From the NCBI GenBank assembly GCA_030019325.1, contig JASEFB010000039.1:1-16926 (forward strand): DNA of 16,926 nt, read 5' to 3'. The DNA is from an archaeon (GTDB taxonomy: Archaea; Halobacteriota; Syntropharchaeia; Alkanophagales; Methanospirareceae). Each line of letters starts with the position of its first letter. The first letter of the stretch is position 1. A model generated the notes under the pieces. The model did not search any database. It saw nothing but the letters and a program-made list of their open reading frames with translations, and had not been told where the DNA came from. This document shows, in pieces, positions 1 to 7,108 of this stretch. The translations under genes and the position numbers were made by a program.

Positions 1-51
1 GATAAAGACTTTGATGATGTGGTGGGGATAACGAGAGTTCCGCAGTGTTGA
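1..51 (+). CDS. C-terminal fragment of a probable PIN-domain (VapC-like) protein, 5' end outside window
   Basis: Frame 1 is open from the window edge to a TGA at 49-51. It encodes 16 residues, DKDFDDVVGITRVPQC. The pattern of acidic DKDFD, then a hydrophobic turn, then a short strand ending in a Pro resembles the last acidic motif and closing strand of PIN-domain ribonucleases, which often read like T-x-D-x-D-F. The gene would converge on the polyprenyl synthase gene, 29 bp away. No antitoxin or upstream part is visible, so this rests only on a short C-terminal match and could be chance. Confidence 0.4.
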   Translation, partial: DKDFDDVVGITRVPQC

Positions 52-80
52 TGACGTACAATAATCGTTTTATCTGCGAA

Positions 81-1100
81 TCACTCACGATCGGCTGATA
101 AAAACGTATTTGAAATGTGAATTTTTATTCGTTCCTGCGAAAAGTCAGCGATGAATTGGAGTTTCTGCTTCGCTTCCGAATCCTCGAGTCCGGCAATACA
201 AGTTCCCGCATTCCTTATGAACCCCTCGGAAAGCTGAAGTGCATGATCAATCGAGCCAGCATCTACCAAAATTCTCCTCACTCGATCAATGTCAAGACTG
301 CCGAATTCGCTATCCCTCGATAGAATCCCCTTTATATACTCCTTTTCTGGATTCTTTGAATGATTTAAGGCGTGGATGACAAGAATAGTTCTTTCACCAT
401 TCTTGATGTCCAATCCAACTGGCTTTCCGGTTTCCGCAGGGTCACCGCAGATATCTAAAATATCATCTTGAATCTGAAATGCAATCCCTAAATTTTTACC
501 ATAATTACGCAGCTTCTCGATTTCTACTTCGCTCCCACCTCCGAGTACCGCACCTGCTTCTGCGCTCGCCTTAAAGGTCGAAGCAGTTTTCAGCTCCGCC
601 ACCTCCATGTAAGATTGCTCTGTCACATCTTGCAAGGTTCTCAACGTGAACTCCAGATATTGCCCCATAGCGATATCCGCAACAGCATTCGAGACTAAGC
701 CCACAACTTCCGGAACGCCACACCGCGCAAGCATCTCGCAAGAAAGTCCAAATAAGAGATCACCGATGATTATCGCCTTCTTTTCGCCATATCTCGCAGG
801 ATTCGAAGGATTCTTCCTCCGTATGTAATTCTCATCTATAATATCATCATGAACCAGCGAGGCGTTATGGAGGAGCTCGATCGCTATCGCGGTGGACAAA
901 GCTTTTTCCCTTGAGCCACCCACCGCCTCCGCTGAGAGAAGGCATATAATAGGACGAAGTCTCTTTCCTTCAGTATCTTTTATATAACTCAGCGCATCGT
1001 ATAAGATCTCATTGGTATACCCCTCCAATTCCTGATCGATAACCGCAGACAACTTGCGGTTGAAGTACTGCACCTCTTCTTGAAAGAGCATCTTTTTCAT
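81..1100 (-). CDS. Trans-polyprenyl diphosphate synthase (GGPP synthase or longer chain)
   Basis: This is a 339-residue all-helical prenyl elongation enzyme that adds isopentenyl diphosphate to an allylic diphosphate in the trans configuration. It supplies chains for archaeal lipids or quinone-type side chains. Family marks are clear: GKRLRP at about 45-50, the first Asp-rich motif HDDIID at 84-89, KT in ELKTAS near 171, and the second Asp-rich motif QDDILD at 211-216. The residue five before the first Asp is Ala (HNASLVHDD), whereas archaeal type I GGPP synthases usually have an aromatic residue there to stop the chain at C20. A longer product is therefore possible, by inference. The ATG has AGGAG (1111-1115 on the complement) 10 nt upstream. 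It follows topA on the same strand with a 72-bp gap and may have its own promoter. Confidence 0.93.
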   Translation of the reverse strand: MKKMLFQEEVQYFNRKLSAVIDQELEGYTNEILYDALSYIKDTEGKRLRPIICLLSAEAVGGSREKALSTAIAIELLHNASLVHDDIIDENYIRRKNPSNPARYGEKKAIIIGDLLFGLSCEMLARCGVPEVVGLVSNAVADIAMGQYLEFTLRTLQDVTEQSYMEVAELKTASTFKASAEAGAVLGGGSEVEIEKLRNYGKNLGIAFQIQDDILDICGDPAETGKPVGLDIKNGERTILVIHALNHSKNPEKEYIKGILSRDSEFGSLDIDRVRRILVDAGSIDHALQLSEGFIRNAGTCIAGLEDSEAKQKLQFIADFSQERIKIHISNTFLSADRE

Positions 1101-1130
1101 TTGGTTCCTACTCCTTATAATAAAACCCTC

Positions 1131-1153
1131 TTATAAATACCCCCTATTTATTT
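1131..1153 (-). promoter_or_regulatory. Candidate TATA elements upstream of the polyprenyl synthase gene
   Basis: Read on the minus strand, the topA/polyprenyl synthase gap holds two AT-rich boxes: ATTTATAA at 1131-1138 and AAATAAATA at about 1145-1153. Given usual archaeal spacing of about 26 bp from TATA to start, the outer box would place transcription start near 1123 and keep the AGGAG ribosome site in the leader. The inner box would start the RNA near 1108 and lose it. Read-through from topA is equally possible. Confidence 0.35.
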
Positions 1154-1172
1154 TTGTCTGAATACGCCTGCT

Positions 1173-3206
1173 CTAAGTATCCCCGCTCTTTGCCTCCCAG
1201 TGCAAGAAATTGCAATAAGGACAGCCGAAATCCCACGGTCGCTTCATACCCTTCTTCATTATTTTCAACTTAAATAAGAACGGATGGGTATCGCACGTAT
1301 CAGTGGTCACGAGCACTCTTCCACTTCGTGGTAGTGGCAACGAGAACGTACAGGTAGGATAATTCCGGCAGCCCACAAAGCGCTTCCCTCGGTGAGAAAT
1401 CGCCACGAAAAGTTCAGAGCCACATTCCGGGCATGTCCCTACTATTGTACCCCCTTTTATCGCCTCTTTAAGCGATTTCGCTATCTCCTCCCGGTTCTTC
1501 GTCATCTCCTCAAACACCGCTTTCAGCATAGCTCTCGAATCAGCCACCACATCCTCTTTCTTTCGTTTACCTTCGCGTATCTCGTCCATCTCCTGCTCCA
1601 GCGTTTTGGTCATCTCCGGCTTCGTTATCATCGTCGCATATTTTTCTAACGACTCGATAAGTGCGAATGCCGTTTCAGTTGGCTTAACAGGATTATCCTG
1701 CACGTATGCCCGTTCGTACAATTTCCCTATAATCTCATGTCGTGTGCTCTTCGTGCCGAGCCCCAGATCTTCCATCTTTTTTATTAAGCCCGCTTGTGAT
1801 ATCCTGTTTGGCGGCTTTGTTTCCTTCTCTACAATCTCTATCTGCTCTATTTTTACGTTCTCGCCCTCTTTTAACTTTGGTAGTATCAATTCCTCTTTTT
1901 TCTGATAGGGATAAATAGCGAGGAACCCTTCTTCCTTTAATTCTCTACCCTTTGCTTCAAAGATCTCTCCACCGAGCTCTATCTTCACGTCGGTATCTTC
2001 CCATTGTGCGGCATCGGAGAGTGTAGCTAAAAACCGCCTTACCACGAGTTCATAGATACTCCACTCCGCCTTGCCCATCTTATCTCTGGATACCGCTGAG
2101 ACTGGATGGATGGGTGGATGGTCAGTGGTCCTTTTTTTACCCGCGGTTGGCTTCAATCGCTTCTTCTGTACTAAGAGGCGGGCGTGATCACCAAACTCTT
2201 TGTTCTCGAGGAACAGCTTTACTAACACCTTTAAATCGAGCGTATCGGGATACGTGGTATTATCCGTGCGATGATAAGAGATGAGCCCTTGCAGGTATAA
2301 GTGCTCAGCGATATTCATTGCCCGCTTTGGAGAATAGCCGATTGACGATGCGGCCCTTATAAAACCGGTGGTATCAAACGGAGCAGGCGGTTTTTCATTC
2401 CTCAAACGCGTCTCCACCTCACGAACACAACCTTCCTCAGCTGCTTCTATCCTCGATTTTATCCCTTCAACTTCTTCTCTCTCCCAGAATTTTTGCGTTT
2501 CATGGATAACCTCGAAAATCTCGCCCTTTTCCGTCTTTAATGTCGCATGCAGTTCCCAGTAGTTACGAGGAACGAATTTTTCAATCTCTTTTTCCCTCGC
2601 CACGACCAATGCAAGTGTGGGAGATTGAACACGTCCAACAGAAAAGAACCCCTCACCTAACCGATTCGCGGATAGAGAAATGAACCGTGTCAGTGCTGCT
2701 CCCCATATCAAGTCAATTATCCCTCTCGCCTCGGCTGAAGCCGCCAGGTTATAATCAACGTCACTTCGTGCGGCTAAGCTTTCTTTTATTGCTTGCTCGG
2801 TTATCGCACTGTATCGCATCCTGTCAACGAGCAGAGCGGGATTTATCTTTTTTATAATGCGGAGCGCTTCAACACCTATTAACTCACCCTCGCGGTCGTA
2901 GTCTGTCGCGATGGTTACAGACTCAGCATCGTTTGCTATCTGTTTCAGCGCATTAACAATGGTTTTTTTTAATGCAACGGCTACTATTCTGGCGTCAATC
3001 AGTGTGTATGGATTTATCTTGCTCCAATTATTATACGGTGGTGGGTAGTCCAGACGGAACACATGGCCGCTCAGTCCTGCAACTACCGTTCCATCGAACT
3101 CATAGGCATCTATACCCCCTATCTTCCTCTTCTTTGCTTTGTCGGCTGATAGAATCGTGGCAATTCGTTTTGCTGTGGTCTCCTTCTCGGTGATTATGTA
3201 GTGCAT
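1173..3206 (-). CDS. topA: DNA topoisomerase I (type IA)
   Basis: This enzyme relaxes negatively supercoiled DNA by passing one strand through a transient 5'-phosphotyrosine break. From the GTG at 3218, the Toprim fold begins with ITEKETTAKRI near residue 9 and has the DYDREGE metal motif at 106-112. VGRVQSPTL is at 194-202. The catalytic Tyr is Tyr315 in GLISYHRTD. The C-terminus has one clear C4 zinc ribbon (CPEC ... CRNYPTC) and a second, less regular Cys/His cluster ending in CPYC. The ATG four codons inside (3204-3206) is preferred as start: GTGA lies 8 nt before it, and MHYIITEK fits the family N-terminus. The GTG at 3216-3218 overlaps the gatA stop and would add MRRI. The gene is tightly linked to gatA and probably cotranscribed. 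Confidence 0.96.
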   Translation of the reverse strand: MHYIITEKETTAKRIATILSADKAKKRKIGGIDAYEFDGTVVAGLSGHVFRLDYPPPYNNWSKINPYTLIDARIVAVALKKTIVNALKQIANDAESVTIATDYDREGELIGVEALRIIKKINPALLVDRMRYSAITEQAIKESLAARSDVDYNLAASAEARGIIDLIWGAALTRFISLSANRLGEGFFSVGRVQSPTLALVVAREKEIEKFVPRNYWELHATLKTEKGEIFEVIHETQKFWEREEVEGIKSRIEAAEEGCVREVETRLRNEKPPAPFDTTGFIRAASSIGYSPKRAMNIAEHLYLQGLISYHRTDNTTYPDTLDLKVLVKLFLENKEFGDHARLLVQKKRLKPTAGKKRTTDHPPIHPVSAVSRDKMGKAEWSIYELVVRRFLATLSDAAQWEDTDVKIELGGEIFEAKGRELKEEGFLAIYPYQKKEELILPKLKEGENVKIEQIEIVEKETKPPNRISQAGLIKKMEDLGLGTKSTRHEIIGKLYERAYVQDNPVKPTETAFALIESLEKYATMITKPEMTKTLEQEMDEIREGKRKKEDVVADSRAMLKAVFEEMTKNREEIAKSLKEAIKGGTIVGTCPECGSELFVAISHRGKRFVGCRNYPTCTFSLPLPRSGRVLVTTDTCDTHPFLFKLKIMKKGMKRPWDFGCPYCNFLHWEAKSGDT

Positions 3207-3214
3207 TATTCTTC

Positions 3215-4660
3215 TCACGGGATGTTTTGTTCGTAAACGAAAGCCGCTTTTAATAGTTCATCCTCTTCAAAATGCTTACCTACGAGCTGCAAGCCGATTG
3301 GCAATCCGTGCGAAACCCCACACGGAATAGAGAGTGAAGGAACACCCGCCAGGTTGACAGAAACCGTGTTAACATCCGCGAGATACAACGAAAGCGGGTC
3401 TTTTATCCGTTCTCCAAGCTTAAAGGCGACAAAGGGCATCGTTGGCATCGCTAATATATCATACGTCTTCAATGCCTCTTCAAATTCGTTCTTTATCAGC
3501 GTGCGCACTTTCAATGCTTTTAAATAATATTTACCGTAATAGCCTGCCGAGAGTGCGTACGTGCCAAGAATAATCCTCCTTTTCACTTCCTCTCCAAATC
3601 CCTCGCTCCGTATCCTTGAAAACGTTGTATGCCAGTCCTCATCCTTTCCAGTTCGAAGCCCGTATCTCAGCCCATCGAACCGCGCAAGATTCGACGACGC
3701 TTCAGACATCGCAATGATGTAATACGAAGCAAGCGCATATTTCAAGTTTCGCATACTTATCTCCCCGTATGTTGCACCTAAATCCTCATATTTATGTATT
3801 GCATCCCACACGGACCTTTCAACCTCCGGAGAACTGCCCTCGATGAACTCCTTTGGAACGCCTATGGTCATACCTTTAATCTCTTCACGTTCGTTTCTCG
3901 TTCCGTTTAACCACGAGAAGCAGTAGTTTGTAGATGCGTTATTTTGTATCTTTATTTGTGTACTGTCCTGCTCATCCTTCGCGGATACTATTTCTAAGAG
4001 TAATGCAGTGTCTGTTACCGTCGATGCCATCGGTCCTATCTGCTCTAATGAATTGGCATACGCTATAAGCCCGTATCGTGAAACGAAGCCATAAGTGGGC
4101 TTCAGTCCGACAATTCCACAGAAAGATGCCGGGCATCTGATGGAGCCTCCGGTATCAGACCCAAGAGCCAGAATAGTTTCTCCTGCTGATACTGCTGCGG
4201 CACTACCGCCTGAAGAACCTCCTGGCACCCTGGTGAGGTCATGTGGGTTCTTCGTTGGTCCGTAATAACTGGTTTCGGTGGAAGAGCCCATACAGAACTC
4301 ATCCATATTCGTTTTTCCAACGATTATAGCTCCTTCTTTCTTCAATGCCGCTACGACTGTGGCATCAAAGGGAGGAACGTAACCCGTAAGAATTTTTGAT
4401 GCGCACGTGGTTTGAATGCCCCTTGTGGAGATACTATCCTTGACGGCTACGGGCACGCCGAGCAGTTTTTTTCGCCTGTATTCCTCCTCTTCGCGTCTCT
4501 TGTCCACTTCTCTCGCTTCCCTAACCGCGGCCTCTTTGTTCAACGTGATAAAACAATTTAATTCACTTCTCTCTATTCGCTCATAGATTTGTAAGAGTAA
4601 CTCCTCGCAAGAGATATTTCCACTTTTTATCCCCTCTACGACTTCTAGTGCGGTAACCAT
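3215..4660 (-). CDS. gatA: Glutamyl-tRNA(Gln)/aspartyl-tRNA(Asn) amidotransferase subunit A
   Basis: GatA is the glutaminase of the GatCAB complex, which releases ammonia from glutamine so that GatB can amidate mischarged tRNA. This 481-residue protein has the whole amidase signature: Lys74 in GVPVAVKD, the Gly/Ser loop PGGSSGGSA with Ser149, and the nucleophile Ser173 in GSDTGGSIR. Spacing between the three equals that of the Lys-Ser-Ser triad of bacterial GatA. TNMDEFCMGSSTE near 118-129 and the C-terminal YYGKYYLKALKVR segment are also typical of GatA rather than of general amidases. GGAG lies 3 nt before the ATG. GatB and GatC are not in the window. A stretch around residues 235-257 is less conserved and looks like a surface insertion. 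Confidence 0.95.
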   Translation of the reverse strand: MVTALEVVEGIKSGNISCEELLLQIYERIERSELNCFITLNKEAAVREAREVDKRREEEEYRRKKLLGVPVAVKDSISTRGIQTTCASKILTGYVPPFDATVVAALKKEGAIIVGKTNMDEFCMGSSTETSYYGPTKNPHDLTRVPGGSSGGSAAAVSAGETILALGSDTGGSIRCPASFCGIVGLKPTYGFVSRYGLIAYANSLEQIGPMASTVTDTALLLEIVSAKDEQDSTQIKIQNNASTNYCFSWLNGTRNEREEIKGMTIGVPKEFIEGSSPEVERSVWDAIHKYEDLGATYGEISMRNLKYALASYYIIAMSEASSNLARFDGLRYGLRTGKDEDWHTTFSRIRSEGFGEEVKRRIILGTYALSAGYYGKYYLKALKVRTLIKNEFEEALKTYDILAMPTMPFVAFKLGERIKDPLSLYLADVNTVSVNLAGVPSLSIPCGVSHGLPIGLQLVGKHFEEDELLKAAFVYEQNIP

Positions 4661-4739
4661 GTTCTCCTATCCATCTATTATTTAGTTAATTTTATATATT
4701 GATTTTACCCTCTTTTATTTTAAATAGATGTGATCACGG
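4661..4739. promoter_or_regulatory. Shared divergent promoter region between gatA and tes
   Basis: The 79-bp gap holds TTTATATATT at 4691-4700, which can act as a TATA box in both directions. For tes it predicts a start near 4720 and a leader of about 20 nt that contains GTGA (4730-4733), 6 nt before the ATG. For gatA it predicts a start near 4668. A second box, TTTTAAATA, lies around 4718-4726. The close packing suggests that the two units could compete for, or share, TBP/TFB binding. Confidence 0.55.
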
Positions 4740-6239
4740 ATGAGCGAAATGAAAATGAAAATGAAAATGAAAACGAGATCATTGTGTCCTCAGTGTCTCG
4801 AGGTTATAGATGCGGAATTGTATGAAGAAGAGGGCAAAATACTGATGAAAAAGAGGTGTGAGGAGCATGGCGAATTTGATGATGTAATCTGGTCGGATGC
4901 CGGCCTTTATAAGAAATTTGCGAGGTGGCATTATGAAGGTGCTGCCGGTATTCAAATTACCGATAGAGATAAAGGCTGCCTTTTTGATTGCGGCCTCTGC
5001 CCGGAGCATAAGAGCTCGACATTGCTCGCAATTATAGACCTCACGAACCGATGTAACCAGCGATGTCCAATCTGTTTTGCAAATGCTGCTGTCTCTGGAT
5101 ATCTCTATGAGCCGACGATGGAACATCTGAAGGAAATGATGAAACTGCTCAGGAGTGAGGTACCACCCTGCCCAGCTGTGCAGTTTGCAGGAGGTGAACC
5201 AACATTGAGGAAAGATTTCGTGGAGATTGTAAAAATGGCACGCAAACTTGGCTTTCCTCATCTTCAGGTGGCGACGAATGGAATAGCAATGGCACGGAGC
5301 GTAGAGTTTTGTCATGATTTAAAAGAGGCGGGCCTGCATACGGTTTATTTGCAGTTTGACGGAGTGACCGAAGAACCCTATAAGATATTAAGGGGCTATT
5401 CAGCGTTAAAAACGAAGTTGAAGGCAATAGAGAACTGCCGGAGAGGAGGAATAAAAAGTGTAGTGCTCGTTCCCACGCTCATGAAAGGTGTGAATGACGA
5501 CCAGATAGGGGAGATGGTACGATTTGCGGCTAAAACCCTGGATATTATACGAGGTCTGAATGCGCAGCCTATTGCGTTCGAAGGGAGAGTAGACGAATCA
5601 GAGAGGAAGAAGGGGAGAATAACCATTCCAGACTTCATAAATCTTCTCGAAGAGCAAACAGGCGGAGAGATACCGAAAGAGAGTTTTTATCCCGTGCCAT
5701 TTGTCCTCCCTGTCTCTTATTTCGTGGAGGCGTGGAAAAGAGTGCCTCAGATTGAGTTCACGGTTCATCCGCATTGTGGTGCCGCAACGTATGTCTTCGT
5801 TGAACGCGGGAGGTTCATACCCATAACAGAATTTATAGACGTTGAGGGTTTCATAGAATTCTCAAAGGAGGCTGCAGAGGAGATGAACAAATCGAAGATA
5901 GGCAAAATAAAAGCATTAGCAGGGCTCATATCAGCGTTACGAAAGTTTATCGATAAGGATAAAGCGCCAGAGGGCATTGACTCTTTAACGTTGCTTGTCA
6001 ACATACTGGGATTAGGGAACCGGGATTCTCTTGCGGAGTTTCATCGCAAAACGCTTTTTATTGGTGCGATGCACTTCCAGGATCCATATAACTTCGATTT
6101 GGAAAGAGTGAGGAGATGTGGCATCCACTATGCTACACCGGATCGACGTATAATCCCTTTCTGTTCTTATAACGCCATCCACCGACCATCGGTAGAGAAG
6201 GCCTTTGCCACACCACTCCATGAACCAGACTCAGGATGA
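4740..6239 (+). CDS. tes: Radical SAM tetraether lipid synthase (Tes, MJ0619 family)
   Basis: Tes joins the phytanyl tails of two archaeol-type lipids by C-C bonds between unactivated carbons, making macrocyclic archaeol and GDGT tetraethers. The 499-residue protein shows the family's cysteine plan. An N-terminal CPQC (16, 19) with Cys40 suits a rubredoxin-like metal site. C80-x3-C84-x2-C87 is an auxiliary cluster motif. The radical SAM motif is CNQRCPIC at 105-112, followed by AGGEPTLR near 150-157. Further Cys at 346, 460 and 475 are late ligand candidates. The sequence RSLCPQCLEVIDAE and the FVLPVSYFVEAW region match the MJ0619 group rather than MoaA- or PqqE-like enzymes. The N-terminus is an odd Met-Lys run encoded by a hexamer repeat. 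It implies a membrane of tetraether lipids. Confidence 0.92.
   Translation: MSEMKMKMKMKTRSLCPQCLEVIDAELYEEEGKILMKKRCEEHGEFDDVIWSDAGLYKKFARWHYEGAAGIQITDRDKGCLFDCGLCPEHKSSTLLAIIDLTNRCNQRCPICFANAAVSGYLYEPTMEHLKEMMKLLRSEVPPCPAVQFAGGEPTLRKDFVEIVKMARKLGFPHLQVATNGIAMARSVEFCHDLKEAGLHTVYLQFDGVTEEPYKILRGYSALKTKLKAIENCRRGGIKSVVLVPTLMKGVNDDQIGEMVRFAAKTLDIIRGLNAQPIAFEGRVDESERKKGRITIPDFINLLEEQTGGEIPKESFYPVPFVLPVSYFVEAWKRVPQIEFTVHPHCGAATYVFVERGRFIPITEFIDVEGFIEFSKEAAEEMNKSKIGKIKALAGLISALRKFIDKDKAPEGIDSLTLLVNILGLGNRDSLAEFHRKTLFIGAMHFQDPYNFDLERVRRCGIHYATPDRRIIPFCSYNAIHRPSVEKAFATPLHEPDSG
4749..4772 (+). repeat. Hexanucleotide repeat (ATGAAA)x4 at the start of tes
   Basis: Four exact tandem ATGAAA units encode alternating Met-Lys at residues 4-11 of Tes. 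Each unit offers an in-frame ATG. A hexamer unit keeps the frame when its copy number changes, so slippage would alter only the length of the basic N-terminal tag and the number of possible starts. Confidence 0.9.
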
Positions 6240-6254
6240 GAATGAAAATTCAAG

Positions 6255-6275
6255 GATAACACGCAACCTGTTATC
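6255..6275 (+). terminator. Weak hairpin just after tes
   Basis: GATAAC (6255-6260) and GTTATC (6270-6275) form a perfect 6-bp inverted repeat with a 9-nt loop, 15 nt after the tes stop. A further TTATCC at 6278-6283 could pair instead with GGATAA (6254-6259). There is a pyrimidine-rich stretch but no real T-run, so a termination role is only a guess. Confidence 0.3.
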
Positions 6276-6320
6276 ACTTATCCTCATTCCACATTGCTTG
6301 AGATAAGTTCGTTCAATAAC

Positions 6321-6328
6321 TTTAAATA
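6321..6328 (+). promoter_or_regulatory. Strong isolated TATA box (TTTAAATA)
   Basis: TTTAAATA is a near-ideal archaeal TATA element. It stands 280 bp upstream of the thioredoxin start. Normal spacing predicts transcription start around 6348-6352, exactly at an ATG (6349). It therefore most likely drives a short RNA or leaderless ORF inside the gap, or a long leader for trxA. Confidence 0.5.
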
Positions 6329-6348
6329 GAAAAAGAGCAGATATACAA

Positions 6349-6480
6349 ATGCCCTTTTCGAAGAGTAGTGTGACCTCGCTAGCTAAAAAGCGAAGGATGA
6401 TTACTATGGCAAACAAAGGGCTACAACCAGCCGTATTGCACGGTCCCTGCGGTACGCATCAAATCAAAAGATGGCAATGA
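6349..6480 (+). CDS. Possible leaderless small ORF, 43 residues, function unknown
   Basis: An ATG at the predicted transcription start of the TATA box at 6321-6328 opens a 43-codon frame ending in TGA at 6478-6480. The product would be small and very basic, with KKRR at residues 14-17 and single Cys and Trp residues; I recognise no family. There is no ribosome-binding site, which would be normal for a leaderless message. The same stretch can fold into hairpins (TCGCT 6376-6380 with AGCGA 6389-6393; the nested repeat at 6431-6505), so a non-coding RNA is an equally good reading. The rest of the 6240-6606 gap holds only the repeats listed separately. Confidence 0.25.
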   Translation: MPFSKSSVTSLAKKRRMITMANKGLQPAVLHGPCGTHQIKRWQ

Positions 6481-6505
6481 CCGTTTAGAGGCAACCACAA
6501 TACGG
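6431..6505 (+). repeat. Nested inverted repeat in the tes-trxA gap
   Basis: The outer arms CCGTATTG (6431-6438) and CAATACGG (6498-6505) are perfect complements. Inside them ACGGT (6440-6444) pairs with ACCGT (6480-6484), and CATC (6457-6460) can pair with GATG (6470-6473). CGGTACGCAT (6450-6459) is also nearly repeated in direct orientation as CGGTACACAT (6503-6512). The layers fit one folded RNA arm with a one-sided bulge, but the stem energy was not computed. Confidence 0.45.
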
Positions 6506-6542
6506 TACACATTACACACAAAGTTTATCAATGATTTCCAAT

Positions 6543-6574
6543 TTTAAAGAAATCGTAATAGATTTAAAGAAATC
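6543..6574 (+). repeat. 12-bp direct repeat with a 20-bp period upstream of trxA
   Basis: TTTAAAGAAATC occurs exactly twice, at 6543-6554 and 6563-6574. The 20-bp period puts both copies on nearly the same face of the helix. The first copy is at the right distance to act as TATA box for a start near 6572, which would leave GGAGG (6591-6595) in the leader. The second copy would then overlap the start site and could be an operator half. Confidence 0.6.
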
Positions 6575-6606
6575 AAATAGATGCAGTGAAGGAGGCATAG
6601 TTTATT

Positions 6607-7068
6607 ATGAGAGAAGAAAAAGAGGAGGATAGCGCGAGTATGAACGATGAAGAAAGGGAGATAGAGCGGATAAGGGAGAGGAAAATGCGTGAAATGGAAG
6701 AGAAGGCAGCATCGAAGAAAGAGGGGGGAAGAAAGGGTGAGGATATAATAGACCGGCCTGTGACGGTAACCGATGCTACCTTTATAGAGACGGTAAAAAG
6801 ATATCCCCTGGTCGTTGTGGATTGCTGGGCTGCGTGGTGTGGTCCTTGCAGAATGATTGCACCGGTAATCGAAGAGTTGGCGAAAGAATACGCGGGAAGA
6901 GTCGTGTTTGGAAAACTGAATGTGGATGAGAATCCAAGAGTAGCCGCGGAATTTGCAATAATGGCTATACCTACACTCTTCATCTTCAAAGGTGGCAACC
7001 CTGTGGATGTCATACAGGGAGCTCTGCCCAAAGTGTATTTAGAAGCGAAGATAAAGGAATGGCTGTGA
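6607..7068 (+). CDS. trxA: Thioredoxin with charged N-terminal helix
   Basis: A cytosolic dithiol-disulfide oxidoreductase of 153 residues. The thioredoxin fold spans about 52-153 and carries the classic WCGPC site (Cys78, Cys81) and the cis-Pro in AIPT (Pro122). The first 50 residues are highly charged and helical. DEEREIERIRERKMREMEE resembles the N-terminal helix of archaeal PDCD5-like proteins and occurs on other euryarchaeal thioredoxins. GGAGG lies 11 nt before the ATG, which is slightly far. Met12 is an alternative start that would keep the helix motif. It heads the block with polB, uppS and thpR. No thioredoxin reductase is nearby. Confidence 0.93.
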   Translation: MREEKEEDSASMNDEEREIERIRERKMREMEEKAASKKEGGRKGEDIIDRPVTVTDATFIETVKRYPLVVVDCWAAWCGPCRMIAPVIEELAKEYAGRVVFGKLNVDENPRVAAEFAIMAIPTLFIFKGGNPVDVIQGALPKVYLEAKIKEWL

Positions 7069-7073
7069 AAAAA

Positions 7074-7092
7074 CTTTCTTTAGAAGAGAAAG
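7074..7092 (+). repeat. Hairpin element, copy 1 (trxA-polB spacer)
   Basis: CTTTCTTTAGAAGAGAAAG lies 5 nt after the trxA stop. CTTTCT pairs with AGAAAG around a 7-nt loop. A nearly identical element, differing by a one-base indel, lies in the uppS-thpR spacer at 9638-9655. Confidence 0.6.
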
Positions 7093-7108
7093 CTTTACCA
7101 AAGAAACA

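Noticed and set aside
1..51. Complete toxin-antitoxin pair at the left edge
   Set aside because: Only 16 C-terminal residues are visible; nothing supports an antitoxin.
4779..5315. 178-residue open frame on the minus strand inside tes
   Set aside because: It lies wholly antisense to a well-conserved radical SAM gene, has no recognisable domain and no ribosome site.
6240..6606. C/D box sRNA or tRNA in the tes-trxA gap
   Set aside because: GGATGATT resembles a C box, but there is no CTGA D box anywhere in the gap and no cloverleaf or T-loop sequence was found.
6573..7031. 152-residue Ser-rich open frame antisense to trxA
   Set aside because: Its Ser/Ile/Phe-rich composition is the mirror of the Glu/Lys-rich thioredoxin N-terminus, so it is a shadow.
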